64,000 nucleotides of DNA, taken from Lewinellaceae bacterium (GTDB lineage Bacteria > Bacteroidota > Bacteroidia > Chitinophagales > Saprospiraceae). Both the position numbers and the translations under genes were made by a program. Under the pieces are notes generated by a model, which saw nothing but the letters and a program-made list of their open reading frames with translations, was not told the origin of the DNA and searched no databases. Below, in pieces: positions 56,676 through 64,000 of this stretch. The first letter of the stretch is position 1; every line of letters starts with the position of its first letter. The DNA lies in the NCBI GenBank assembly GCA_016719605.1, contig JADJYW010000002.1, forward strand, positions 62,001 to 126,000, written 5' to 3'.

Positions 56676-59282
56676 TCAAAATTCCATTTTTATCCGTGCC
56701 CGTATACCCCAATTGGCCACATTGGGATGGTCGAGGTAGCTCAGGCGGCGCACATAGTCAATACGAAGCACTTTGAAAATGTTGCCCACGCCTACGCTGG
56801 CCTCCATGTAGGGGCGTTTGTCGAGGGTGTAGGTCAGCGGTGTACCGTCGGGTGCGGTGGGGAAATGAAGCAGACCGTTTTCGGCAGTAGGCTGGTTGGC
56901 GTCATCCAGTCCGCCCCAAAGGCCTTTGAATGAAACCATTTCGCGCCATTTCAGGCGGCGCAACAGCGGTACCCGGTTGAAAAAGAAACCGCCAAACGTG
57001 TGGTTCACGTTGATCGAAGCGTACTTGTCGCTCACAAATTCCAGAAAATTCATCAGGTTGTACGATTCCAACTGGTAGGCGTAGGTCTGGTTGGCGCGGT
57101 GGGCTACCAGCAGCGGGAAGGGCACGTTTCCAAATGTACGGCCTGCTTCGGCCACTACCTGCGACCAGCCCAGCGGGGCCACAAAAAACACTTTCGAGGC
57201 CTTGAGTTGCAGCGAATGGAAATCATAGTCGCCGCCCAGCAGGTTTTTGCCGCCATAGGTATACCAGAGGTTGAAAATCGGATACCGGTTCAGGATGGGC
57301 GTGCGGTAGGTAGCGCCCTGGTAGAATTTTTCGTTCGGGGCGTAGCGCAGGTAAGTCGTAAATTCGGTGGTATTGATTTCCGGCAGGTACTCGGGCTGTT
57401 CGGCGCTGCCATGCTGAAACCGCAGCGCACCGGCGGGCAGCAGGCGCTGGGTTTTGAACGAAAAGGTGTACGAAAAACCCGATGGGTTTTCTTTGAGGTA
57501 CTCGGCCCCAAACACGCGTTTGTAAATCATCTTGTCGTTCACCCCGCGTTTGAACGACAACAGGAAGTTGTCCTCCTGAACAAACTGGAGTTCCTGCCCG
57601 GGGATTTGTATTTCGTCCTGAAACCACAGGCGCACCTGATGGAGCGGGAAACGCCGTACTGCACTGTTGCTGAAGGAGTAAGTTGCTCCGAAATAGCCTT
57701 TCCAGCGCTGGTCTTTGAAGCCGTAGGCAGCGTAGCCTTCGAGCATCAGGTTACGCGAAAACCGGAGATTGCTGCGCCCGCCAAAACGCCCGCGGAATCC
57801 TTCCACCTGATTGAAACTATAAAACGTATTCACCGGCCCGATGTCCACGCCGCCCACACCGTGGTAGCCCTCAAACAGGATACGGGCTATGCGCATGGCG
57901 CGTTTGAACGGGCGGTAATTGTTCAGGGTGTCAATGGTTTTTTGGATGCCGGCTTCGCGCTCGTTGAGGGCGAAGTGGCGGTTTTCGACCCAGTATGCCT
58001 CATCCTTTTGGGCAGGATTTTCCACATAGCGGGTATTGCCGCCAAACCTGAAAAACTGCTCGGAAAGCGGCTGATTTAGGGTGTAGTTGCGGTAAGAAAC
58101 TGTTTTCCGACCGATCAGGCTTCGGCTGGAGGTGTCCTTGGTGACGCCAAAGTTCATCAGCACACGATCCTGACTGAGCATCAGGCGGCGGGTGGCGCCG
58201 AGGGTTTCGTCGGACGATTCCGCCCAGTCGAATTCCTGTTCCACAGCCAGGTTGCTGACCCAGTTGAGGTTGATGCCTTTGGGTACGCCAAGTTCGACGC
58301 GGCGCACGGCATAAGTGCCGTCGAGCGCTACCCAGATGCTGCCCTCAAACGCCAGGTCGGATTTGTTGCGCGGGGCAAAGTATAGGCGCACCACCCGGGT
58401 TTCTTTCATTTGAACAGTATCCTGGATGTAAAACCGGTAGATATTGGGCGCAATCGGGGCGATGGGGCTGATAAATTCGACGGTAGCGAGGTTGATCTTG
58501 TTGTGGTAGACGTCCACTTGCTGGTACATGTTCTGCACATAACCCGACACGCCCTGCTCGTCGAGGAAGCCCGGAAGCGTGGTGCTGCGTTCGCCTTTCA
58601 CGAGCGATTTTTCGTCGCGCGGGTCTTTGCGGTAGTACACGTCGGCGAGGCGTTCAAACAGGTAAAACGGAAGGCTGACGGCACCCGACGCACTGGTGTC
58701 GGCATGATCGAAAATGAACTGCATGTTGCGGAACAAGAGACCTTTGCGGAGGTCTTCGTCTACGTTATTCAGGGCAAATTCTACTTTTTCATATTGCTCA
58801 TAGCTGAAAAAATCGAGTCCCTCGGGGCGGTTGCGGGCTTTGTTTTCGATCACCTGGCGGATGAGTTCCACGGCAGGGTTGTCCTTGTTCCGGTATTTTT
58901 CGTTGCGGATGACCACCTCTTTCAGCGCGTTGGATGACTCCTCCATACGCGCTTCTATGTTGGCGTTGGCCTTACCCGGCTTCAGGTTGAGGAGCAAGGG
59001 CTGATAACCCATGTAGGTTACCTTCAGGCGGTCGGCCGGCTCGTCCAGCCGGAGGCTGAAACGGCCTGCTGCATCGGTGGTGGTACCTGCTTTTTTTCCG
59101 TCAAATTGTACGGTGGCAAAAGGCAGCGGCTCGCTGGTACGCGCATCCAGCACGACGCCCTCGGCACTGGTAGGGGTTTGAGCTGCAGCAGGCGTACCGA
59201 GCAGGGCAAGGGCGCCAAATAAAATTATGAAGACCGGGTTTGTCGGAACGAGATTCGTTCGGACTTTCACTAAGCAAGACAT
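56676..59282 (-). CDS. DUF5686 family protein with CarboxypepD_reg-like N-terminus
   Basis: The 868-residue protein has a signal (FIILFGALALLGTPAAAQ), then a CarboxypepD_reg-like domain (EGVVLDARTSEPLPFATVQF, GRFSLRLDEP, VTYMGYQPLLLNL). DUF5686 follows: VRNEKYRNKDNPAVELIRQV, EGLDFFSYEQYEKVEFALNN and NIYRFYIQDTVQM. A large C-terminal part with alternating strands (from about residue 480, SFNQVEGFRGRFGGRSNLRF) ends GIRARIKMEF, as an outer-membrane barrel would. It resembles a TonB-receptor-like protein without a plug. The function of the family is unknown; a structural or export role in the outer membrane is plausible. Confidence 0.85.
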   Translation of the reverse strand: MSCLVKVRTNLVPTNPVFIILFGALALLGTPAAAQTPTSAEGVVLDARTSEPLPFATVQFDGKKAGTTTDAAGRFSLRLDEPADRLKVTYMGYQPLLLNLKPGKANANIEARMEESSNALKEVVIRNEKYRNKDNPAVELIRQVIENKARNRPEGLDFFSYEQYEKVEFALNNVDEDLRKGLLFRNMQFIFDHADTSASGAVSLPFYLFERLADVYYRKDPRDEKSLVKGERSTTLPGFLDEQGVSGYVQNMYQQVDVYHNKINLATVEFISPIAPIAPNIYRFYIQDTVQMKETRVVRLYFAPRNKSDLAFEGSIWVALDGTYAVRRVELGVPKGINLNWVSNLAVEQEFDWAESSDETLGATRRLMLSQDRVLMNFGVTKDTSSRSLIGRKTVSYRNYTLNQPLSEQFFRFGGNTRYVENPAQKDEAYWVENRHFALNEREAGIQKTIDTLNNYRPFKRAMRIARILFEGYHGVGGVDIGPVNTFYSFNQVEGFRGRFGGRSNLRFSRNLMLEGYAAYGFKDQRWKGYFGATYSFSNSAVRRFPLHQVRLWFQDEIQIPGQELQFVQEDNFLLSFKRGVNDKMIYKRVFGAEYLKENPSGFSYTFSFKTQRLLPAGALRFQHGSAEQPEYLPEINTTEFTTYLRYAPNEKFYQGATYRTPILNRYPIFNLWYTYGGKNLLGGDYDFHSLQLKASKVFFVAPLGWSQVVAEAGRTFGNVPFPLLVAHRANQTYAYQLESYNLMNFLEFVSDKYASINVNHTFGGFFFNRVPLLRRLKWREMVSFKGLWGGLDDANQPTAENGLLHFPTAPDGTPLTYTLDKRPYMEASVGVGNIFKVLRIDYVRRLSYLDHPNVANWGIRARIKMEF

Positions 59283-59753
59283 ATACGACAGATGGATTTC
59301 AGTTTTCTAAAAAAAAGTTAAACAAAGATTTAATGGGCTATTTTCTGGACTAAAAAGATGGATGCGCACTTTAGATGCTTTTATTTTCACTAAGGTGGCA
59401 CAAAGGTTTCTATTTTTAAAAAGGAAAAACAAGCAGCCGAACGTTTTTTTTAAACAAGTGTTCAAATTTTTAGCGACGTTTTGAAACAGCTATTTCAGGA
59501 AATGCTCGACTAACGCATGGCTCGTATCAGGGTTTGGTGTTTTTGGATAGACGAACAACGGTGCGACTCCTGACGATTTTTTAGAAAAAAAAATGTTTTT
59601 GAAGGCGTGCTTCGGGGCATTTTTCCGAATAATTTCTCACGCTGCAAAAATCTGCGGCGGAGGCGTCAAAGGCAACCAAATTATGTTGGGACGTCGAACC
59701 CGGGCGATGAACCGCAGCGAGCGGTGGGTGGATCGGCAGGATGTGGGCTGTGC
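59283..59753. other. Non-coding AT-rich gap between DUF5686 and TetR genes
   Basis: I see no supported gene here. The first half is AT-rich with several A and T runs (promoter-like for the DUF5686 gene, but no exact TAnnTTTG). The second half, 59640-59753, has normal GC content and no recognisable protein text. Confidence 0.5.
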
Positions 59754-60371
59754 TCAGGCCTTGTTGCGCAGGTACGTCAGAATGGTTTCCGGTACGATTT
59801 TTTTGCGCTCGTCCACGAATTGGATGAAGGCCTCATCGTCCAGCTGGTGTTTTATTTTCAGGATACTCATGCCCAGAAAAGGGAAAAGCACCATGGCCAT
59901 CAGGTTGGTTTCCACCTGGCGGGCATCCACGGCGCGGATATTTCCTTTGGCCGCTTCTTCGTCTAATTGGCGTTGAAAACCAGCGGATTGTTCCATTGCG
60001 CCGGCCTGCTGCATGGCCTGGCACATCGGCGCCTGCTCCCCGCGCATCTCGCTGAGCACGAAAATCGGCAGCATGGGGTCGCGTTTGAGCAGTTCGGTGA
60101 TGTTGTCCACGAACTTGTAAATTTTGACCTCCAGGGGTAAATCATCGTTTAAGATACGGGCTACAGGCAGAAAAGTTTGTGCAAAACTTTCCTGAAAAAC
60201 TGCTTGGAACAGATTCTCTTTGCTGCGAAAATAGTAATTCACCAGCGCGATATTTGTTTCGGCGCACTCGGCGATATCACGCGTGGTAGCACTTCCGAAT
60301 CCTTTCTCTACGAATAACTTGCGCGCAGCCGCCTTGATTTTTTCCTCGGTATTGGAGTGGCTTTTTGCCAT
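59754..60371 (-). CDS. TetR-family transcriptional regulator
   Basis: ATG 60369-60371 starts MAKSHSNTEEKIKAAARKLF; the longer upstream frame is not conserved text. The 205-residue protein has the TetR helix-turn-helix (VEKGFGSATTRDIAECAETN, IALVNYYFRSKENLFQAVF). A helical ligand domain follows (VDNITELLKRDPMLPIFVLS ... KKIVPETILTYLRNKA). A TACCTTTG box is 18 bases upstream. No efflux or lipid gene is adjacent in divergent orientation to suggest the regulated target, so the ligand is unknown. Confidence 0.92.
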   Translation of the reverse strand: MAKSHSNTEEKIKAAARKLFVEKGFGSATTRDIAECAETNIALVNYYFRSKENLFQAVFQESFAQTFLPVARILNDDLPLEVKIYKFVDNITELLKRDPMLPIFVLSEMRGEQAPMCQAMQQAGAMEQSAGFQRQLDEEAAKGNIRAVDARQVETNLMAMVLFPFLGMSILKIKHQLDDEAFIQFVDERKKIVPETILTYLRNKA

Positions 60372-60389
60372 GGTTATTGTTATTTTCGG

Positions 60390-60397
60390 CAAAGGTA
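60390..60397 (-). promoter_or_regulatory. TACCTTTG -7 box for the tetR gene
   Basis: On the minus strand the bases read TACCTTTG, 18 bases before the start at 60371. No -33 motif is clear. Confidence 0.5.
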
Positions 60398-60752
60398 AAC
60401 GGGTTTTTTGCTGCGGGTGCGTAGTTTGGTATTTGTTTTTAAACGTTTGCTTAACATTTGCTTTTAGGTTACTCTGGAATGCCGGTTGCCGGCAAATGGT
60501 GGGGATTGTTGCGGTGTGGCTGCGGCGATTGGCAGATATAATTTGGCGCTGTTTTTGCTTAAATTGAATGTACGCCTTGCCCATCTTTTTTTTAGAAAGT
60601 AATCCCCAAAGAGCAGGATTCTTGCCAAGTGTTTCTACTTTTGTGTTCCAAATCGCACCTTTTAGAATGAGCGATTTTTTTAATCCGCTTGAATATAATA
60701 TACTCATGAAAAGTAATCATTTTGCTTTCAAGCCTTTAGGCTATTTATACAC

Positions 60753-60790
60753 AGCATTGAATGCGGTGGCTCGTCCCCGTGTTCAATGCT
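60753..60790 (+). terminator. Hairpin with T-run in the leader of a small secreted-protein gene
   Basis: AGCATTGAA (60753-60761) pairs with TTCAATGCT (60782-60790), followed by TTTTTT. It lies 46 bases before the start at 60837. A 31-codon frame from ATG 60709 runs through the hairpin to the TGA near 60803. It could be the terminator of a short transcript or an attenuator; the rest of the gap 60372-60836 shows no gene. Confidence 0.45.
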
Positions 60791-60836
60791 TTTTTATTTG
60801 AAAAAACTCGTTCATCATTTACAAATTATGATTCTT

Positions 60837-61253
60837 ATGAAAAGTTTATTATTCCAAACACGCCTTCGGGTACTCGTTTTGTTGGGATTTTTGGCTTTGG
60901 GGCTGGGGACGACGGCGTCCTTCGCTCAAGTTGCCACAACACCTATCGACGCGGACTTGAATTGGGTAGCCCCCAATGACGCCATGACCCGCATCGGCCA
61001 GGAAATCGGCGTTATTGAAGCGCAGATGCAACAATCGGGCGGTAGCGACCTCCTCAAGTACAAACTCAAGTACTACAACACGGTGTTCTTCTCGATTGAA
61101 GAGGGTGTTGAGGTGCAGAATGCTGTGGAGAGCAATTACGGACGCTTTGTAACGGGTGTGCTGGACACTCCGGTTGTGGAGTTTCCGAACCTGTTGCCGC
61201 CGGCTACCTGGCAGCAGTACCGCCTGGAGATTATCCAGTTGCTGCAAAATTGA
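60837..61253 (+). CDS. Small secreted hypothetical protein
   Basis: The start may be ATG 60837 or the in-frame ATG at 60828; I use 60837 because MKSLLFQTRLRVLVLLGFLA reads as a clean signal peptide ending ASFAQ. The mature part of about 105 residues is acidic and helical: MTRIGQEIGVIEAQMQQSGG, KYKLKYYNTVFFSIEEGVEV and the last helix TWQQYRLEIIQLLQN. I do not know the family. A large surface-protein gene follows after 50 bases on the same strand, so joint expression is likely. Confidence 0.72.
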   Translation: MKSLLFQTRLRVLVLLGFLALGLGTTASFAQVATTPIDADLNWVAPNDAMTRIGQEIGVIEAQMQQSGGSDLLKYKLKYYNTVFFSIEEGVEVQNAVESNYGRFVTGVLDTPVVEFPNLLPPATWQQYRLEIIQLLQN

Positions 61254-61303
61254 TTTTATTAAACTAATCAACCTATTTAGTTCTCATTCAAAAAGTAATT
61301 CTC

Positions 61304-64000
61304 ATGATTAAGAAATTTACGCAAAGCATTTCCGCTGGTGCTTCGCTGTTTGCAGCCAAATGGTTGGTGGCGCTTGCCCTGCCCTTGCTGGCTTTGCAAG
61401 TGGCTCAGGCCCAGCTGAATTATGTGGCCACCGTATGCTCGGACCCATACGTTCAGGCACAAGGCCAGGCAGGCACCACGTTCATCGGCCAGGGCGATGA
61501 TGTGGTTTTTGCGAATATCGCGCTGCCTTTCCCGTTCCTTTTTTATACGACCTCTTACACAACGGTCAACATCGGAACGAACGGTTTTATCCTGTTCAAT
61601 CCGGGTACCAACCGGGGCCTCGGCAACGCGACGCTGCCTACGGCTATCGCCGGCGCTTGTATGTACCCTTTCTGGGATGACCTGGACGCCGATGGCGCAG
61701 TAGTTGCAGGAAGCGGTGTATACAGCCGTGTAGACGGCGTTGCTCCCAACCGGATTTTTACCGTTGAATGGTACCGCATCGGTCACTTCAACATGATCGC
61801 TTCCACCGGCGATATCACCTTTCAGGTGCGCCTTTTTGAAAATGGCAACCGTATCCAGTACAAGTATTTTGATACGGTCTTTGCCGGTGCACATACCACA
61901 TTTAATAATGGCCTGAGTGCTACGGTCGGTCTGGAAGCCCCGTTACCTGCTCCGCGTCCGAATACGCTCGTCGGCTTCAACACCGCCTCCGTTACGACTG
62001 GTCAGTGCATCGAATTTGTGCTGCCCCAGGCGTGCAATCCGATTGCCGGTCCGACGCTGAACCTGAACACATCGCAAGGGCTATGCGCAGCAAATGCCAC
62101 GATAGCCCTCCCGGCGTTCAACCCGGCCGGCTGTGCTAACGGCACAACCACAGGACTGCGGTATAGCCTGAACGGCGGCGCCTTCATCAATGTCGCGCTT
62201 CCTGCCGCCAATGTGGTGATCAACAACATGCCTAAAGGCGCCAATGTGATCGCCTGGCAGACATACATCATTGCCAACGGCGCAACGGCAGGCGCCGCCA
62301 CGCAGCTCGTCAACGTGGTGGACAATGAGAAACCAACGATTTCCTGCCCACAGAACCTGATCATCAACCTTGCCCCTGGCGAGTGTTGTCGCCCGGTCAC
62401 TTGGGCGTTGCCCACGGTGACGGACAACTGTCCGTTCCTTGTGCCGGGCAACAAGTTGTTCACAACAACTGCTGCTGCTCCGGCCAACTTTTTCAACGCC
62501 TTTGCCGGGGTAACGTTCGACGTGCGCAACGTCGGTACGGAACCAATCATTATTGACGGCTTCAAGGTGCCGGTGACCGGCGGTGGTGCCGGCGCCAACT
62601 TCAATGTGTACTACACGACTACTGCCACGACCAACGTGGGTAACCAAGTTAATCCTGCTGCCTGGACCTTGATGGGTTCGGCTAACGGTGTGGCTATTAA
62701 CCAGGCTACTGCCTGGAACCTGAATACCTTTACCCAGGTCAATGTTGGTGGGTTGGCCCTCCAGCCTGGCCAGTCCAAAGGCATTTATGTCGTGATCACG
62801 AATTATACTGCGGGTGGCACGCTGCGCTACACGAATGGTAGTTTCACTGCTACAGACGGTTCTTTGACTGTTTTGTCCAACGGCTTCGGCGGAAACATCA
62901 ACTTTGGCAACACCTTCGCTTCCCGCGCTTTTGTCGGGGAGGTGCAGTACTCCAAAGGCGGCGCTGCTGTACTGACACAAACCGTTGGCCCGGACAACGG
63001 TTCGGAGCTGTGTAAAGAAAATAGTCCGTACACGATTCAATACCAGGTGGCGGATGCTGCCGGTAATTCGGCAACCTGCTCGTTCTCGATCACCGTCAAC
63101 CCATTCCAAAATGCAATCAATTCGCTGGTTTGCAACGATTTGGTTCAGGTTTCTTTAGATGACAGTTGTACGGCTACGATTGGCGCCGATCAGGTGCTGG
63201 AAGGCGGTCCGTACAAGTGCTACAACGACTACCTCGTCCAGATTGACAAGACGCTTCCGTTCGGCAACGGTCCGTGGGAACTACCCGTACTCGGCCCTGG
63301 CGACGTGGGTAAAACTTATCAGGTTCGCGTGACCGACCCGGCTACGGGGAACAAATGCTGGGGCAATCTCTTCATAGAGGACAAACTGGCGCCGGTACTG
63401 GACTGTCAGGAGACTTTTGTTGCTTGCAATGCTTCGTCTTTTGCCCCCTGTGCAGATCCGATCACCATTCTTCCCAGCGCACCGCTGTTCACCATTAATA
63501 CTGGTGGCAATGCGAACTCGGTTGGTGGTATGGTTTTCTTCAATATCACAAACCTTTCGAGCCTGCCTTTGGATATTACGGCGATTGGCATGAACATGTC
63601 TGCCGCATCCGTCGTAAATATCTATGCCAAGCAAGGCACCCACGTTGGATTTGAAACCAATGCTGCTGCCTGGCAGCTGATTGGTACTGCTGATGGCAGC
63701 ACCGGTCCGTTCTCGGGTGCATTCCCGGGCAACGGTACGATCACACCGTGTCCGATCAATGCCCCCGGTATTACGCTTCCGCCCGGCTTGTGGGGGATTG
63801 CGTTGCATACACCAACGGCACAACAAATTTATACCAATGGCAATGGCGCTAACCAGACATTCACCGATGGAACCATCACGCTGAATCTGGGATCTACCAC
63901 CAACACACTCTGGGGAGCGCCATTCACACCGCGTGTTTGGAACGGTTTTGTTGCGTACAAAAAAGAAGCGCCCACTTCCTGTCTTCCAAATGGCTTGACA
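61304..64000 (+). CDS. Large multidomain surface protein, C-terminus beyond window
   Basis: The frame from ATG 61304 stays open for 899 codons to the window end. A signal peptide (WLVALALPLLALQVAQAQ, about residues 20-37) is followed by a nidogen-like domain (YTTVNIGTNGFILFNPGTN, CMYPFWDDLDADG). An HYR-type domain follows (DNEKPTISCPQNLIINLAPG, PVTWALPTVTDNCPF) and contains an inserted module (FFNAFAGVTFDVRNVGTEPI). The HYR text resumes at NSATCSFSITVNP. A repeat of the inserted module appears near the end (GGMVFFNITNLSSLPLDITA). Such proteins are adhesin-like and usually end in a type IX tail, which would lie outside the window. Confidence 0.85.
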   Translation, partial: MIKKFTQSISAGASLFAAKWLVALALPLLALQVAQAQLNYVATVCSDPYVQAQGQAGTTFIGQGDDVVFANIALPFPFLFYTTSYTTVNIGTNGFILFNPGTNRGLGNATLPTAIAGACMYPFWDDLDADGAVVAGSGVYSRVDGVAPNRIFTVEWYRIGHFNMIASTGDITFQVRLFENGNRIQYKYFDTVFAGAHTTFNNGLSATVGLEAPLPAPRPNTLVGFNTASVTTGQCIEFVLPQACNPIAGPTLNLNTSQGLCAANATIALPAFNPAGCANGTTTGLRYSLNGGAFINVALPAANVVINNMPKGANVIAWQTYIIANGATAGAATQLVNVVDNEKPTISCPQNLIINLAPGECCRPVTWALPTVTDNCPFLVPGNKLFTTTAAAPANFFNAFAGVTFDVRNVGTEPIIIDGFKVPVTGGGAGANFNVYYTTTATTNVGNQVNPAAWTLMGSANGVAINQATAWNLNTFTQVNVGGLALQPGQSKGIYVVITNYTAGGTLRYTNGSFTATDGSLTVLSNGFGGNINFGNTFASRAFVGEVQYSKGGAAVLTQTVGPDNGSELCKENSPYTIQYQVADAAGNSATCSFSITVNPFQNAINSLVCNDLVQVSLDDSCTATIGADQVLEGGPYKCYNDYLVQIDKTLPFGNGPWELPVLGPGDVGKTYQVRVTDPATGNKCWGNLFIEDKLAPVLDCQETFVACNASSFAPCADPITILPSAPLFTINTGGNANSVGGMVFFNITNLSSLPLDITAIGMNMSAASVVNIYAKQGTHVGFETNAAAWQLIGTADGSTGPFSGAFPGNGTITPCPINAPGITLPPGLWGIALHTPTAQQIYTNGNGANQTFTDGTITLNLGSTTNTLWGAPFTPRVWNGFVAYKKEAPTSCLPNGLT

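Noticed and set aside
60637..60644. TACTTTTG as the promoter of the small secreted-protein gene
   Set aside because: It is about 190 bases from the start with a terminator-like hairpin between, and no -33 element; the match may be chance.

Overview
The window looks like a chromosome segment of a fairly GC-rich Bacteroidota, most plausibly a Saprospiraceae-type organism. The evidence is type IX secretion tails (types A and B), SprB-repeat and PorP/SprF proteins, DUF5686, LytS/LytTR and triple-tyrosine regulators, a GPH sugar symporter among glycoside hydrolases, and promoter-like TAnnTTTG boxes ahead of many starts. The species call is inference. I saw no rRNA, tRNA, CRISPR array, transposase or prophage.

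Layout. 1-6.6 kb: a partial Uma2 nuclease, a GHL10 glycosidase and a three-gene minus-strand operon of secreted proteins. 6.8-15 kb: a caspase-like protease behind secreted repeats, a 1,228-residue SprB-repeat surface protein and a PorP/SprF protein, separated by a repeat-rich stretch. 15-16 kb: an ankyrin-repeat membrane protein. 16.3-36.3 kb: a ten-gene plus-strand locus for beta-1,3-glucan (laminarin-type) use. It holds a clan-A glycosidase fused to an apparent outer-membrane barrel, a binding lipoprotein, GH16, a GH149-like phosphorylase, two GH17, GH30, a GPH symporter, a secreted binding protein and a membrane-bound HTH sensor. No SusC/SusD pair is present. A likely flow is surface cleavage by GH16, trimming by GH17/GH30, uptake through the barrel and the symporter, and phosphorolysis inside the cell.

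36.3-40 kb: a DUF433/DUF5615 toxin-antitoxin pair wedged at the 3' end of carB, with a duplicated carB tail beyond it. 40-49.5 kb: housekeeping and envelope genes (desaturase, DUF1761, cytochrome c lipoprotein, YceI, LytS/LytTR pair, RibD-like reductase, QueD). 49.5-56 kb: secreted esterase, arginyl-transferase, STAS protein, haloperoxidase-like protein and a btaA/btaB-like betaine-lipid pair. 56-64 kb: DUF5686 receptor-like protein, TetR regulator and a large surface protein cut by the window end.

Two features run through the whole window. First, palindromic dispersed repeats of at least eight families fill most intergenic gaps and have apparently entered at least two genes (carB in frame, a LytS kinase out of frame). 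Second, eight otherwise intact genes carry a single reading-frame break, at least four of them one-base contractions in short homopolymers. That pattern argues for uncorrected sequencing error at several sites, so these genes are described as single genes with a frame break.
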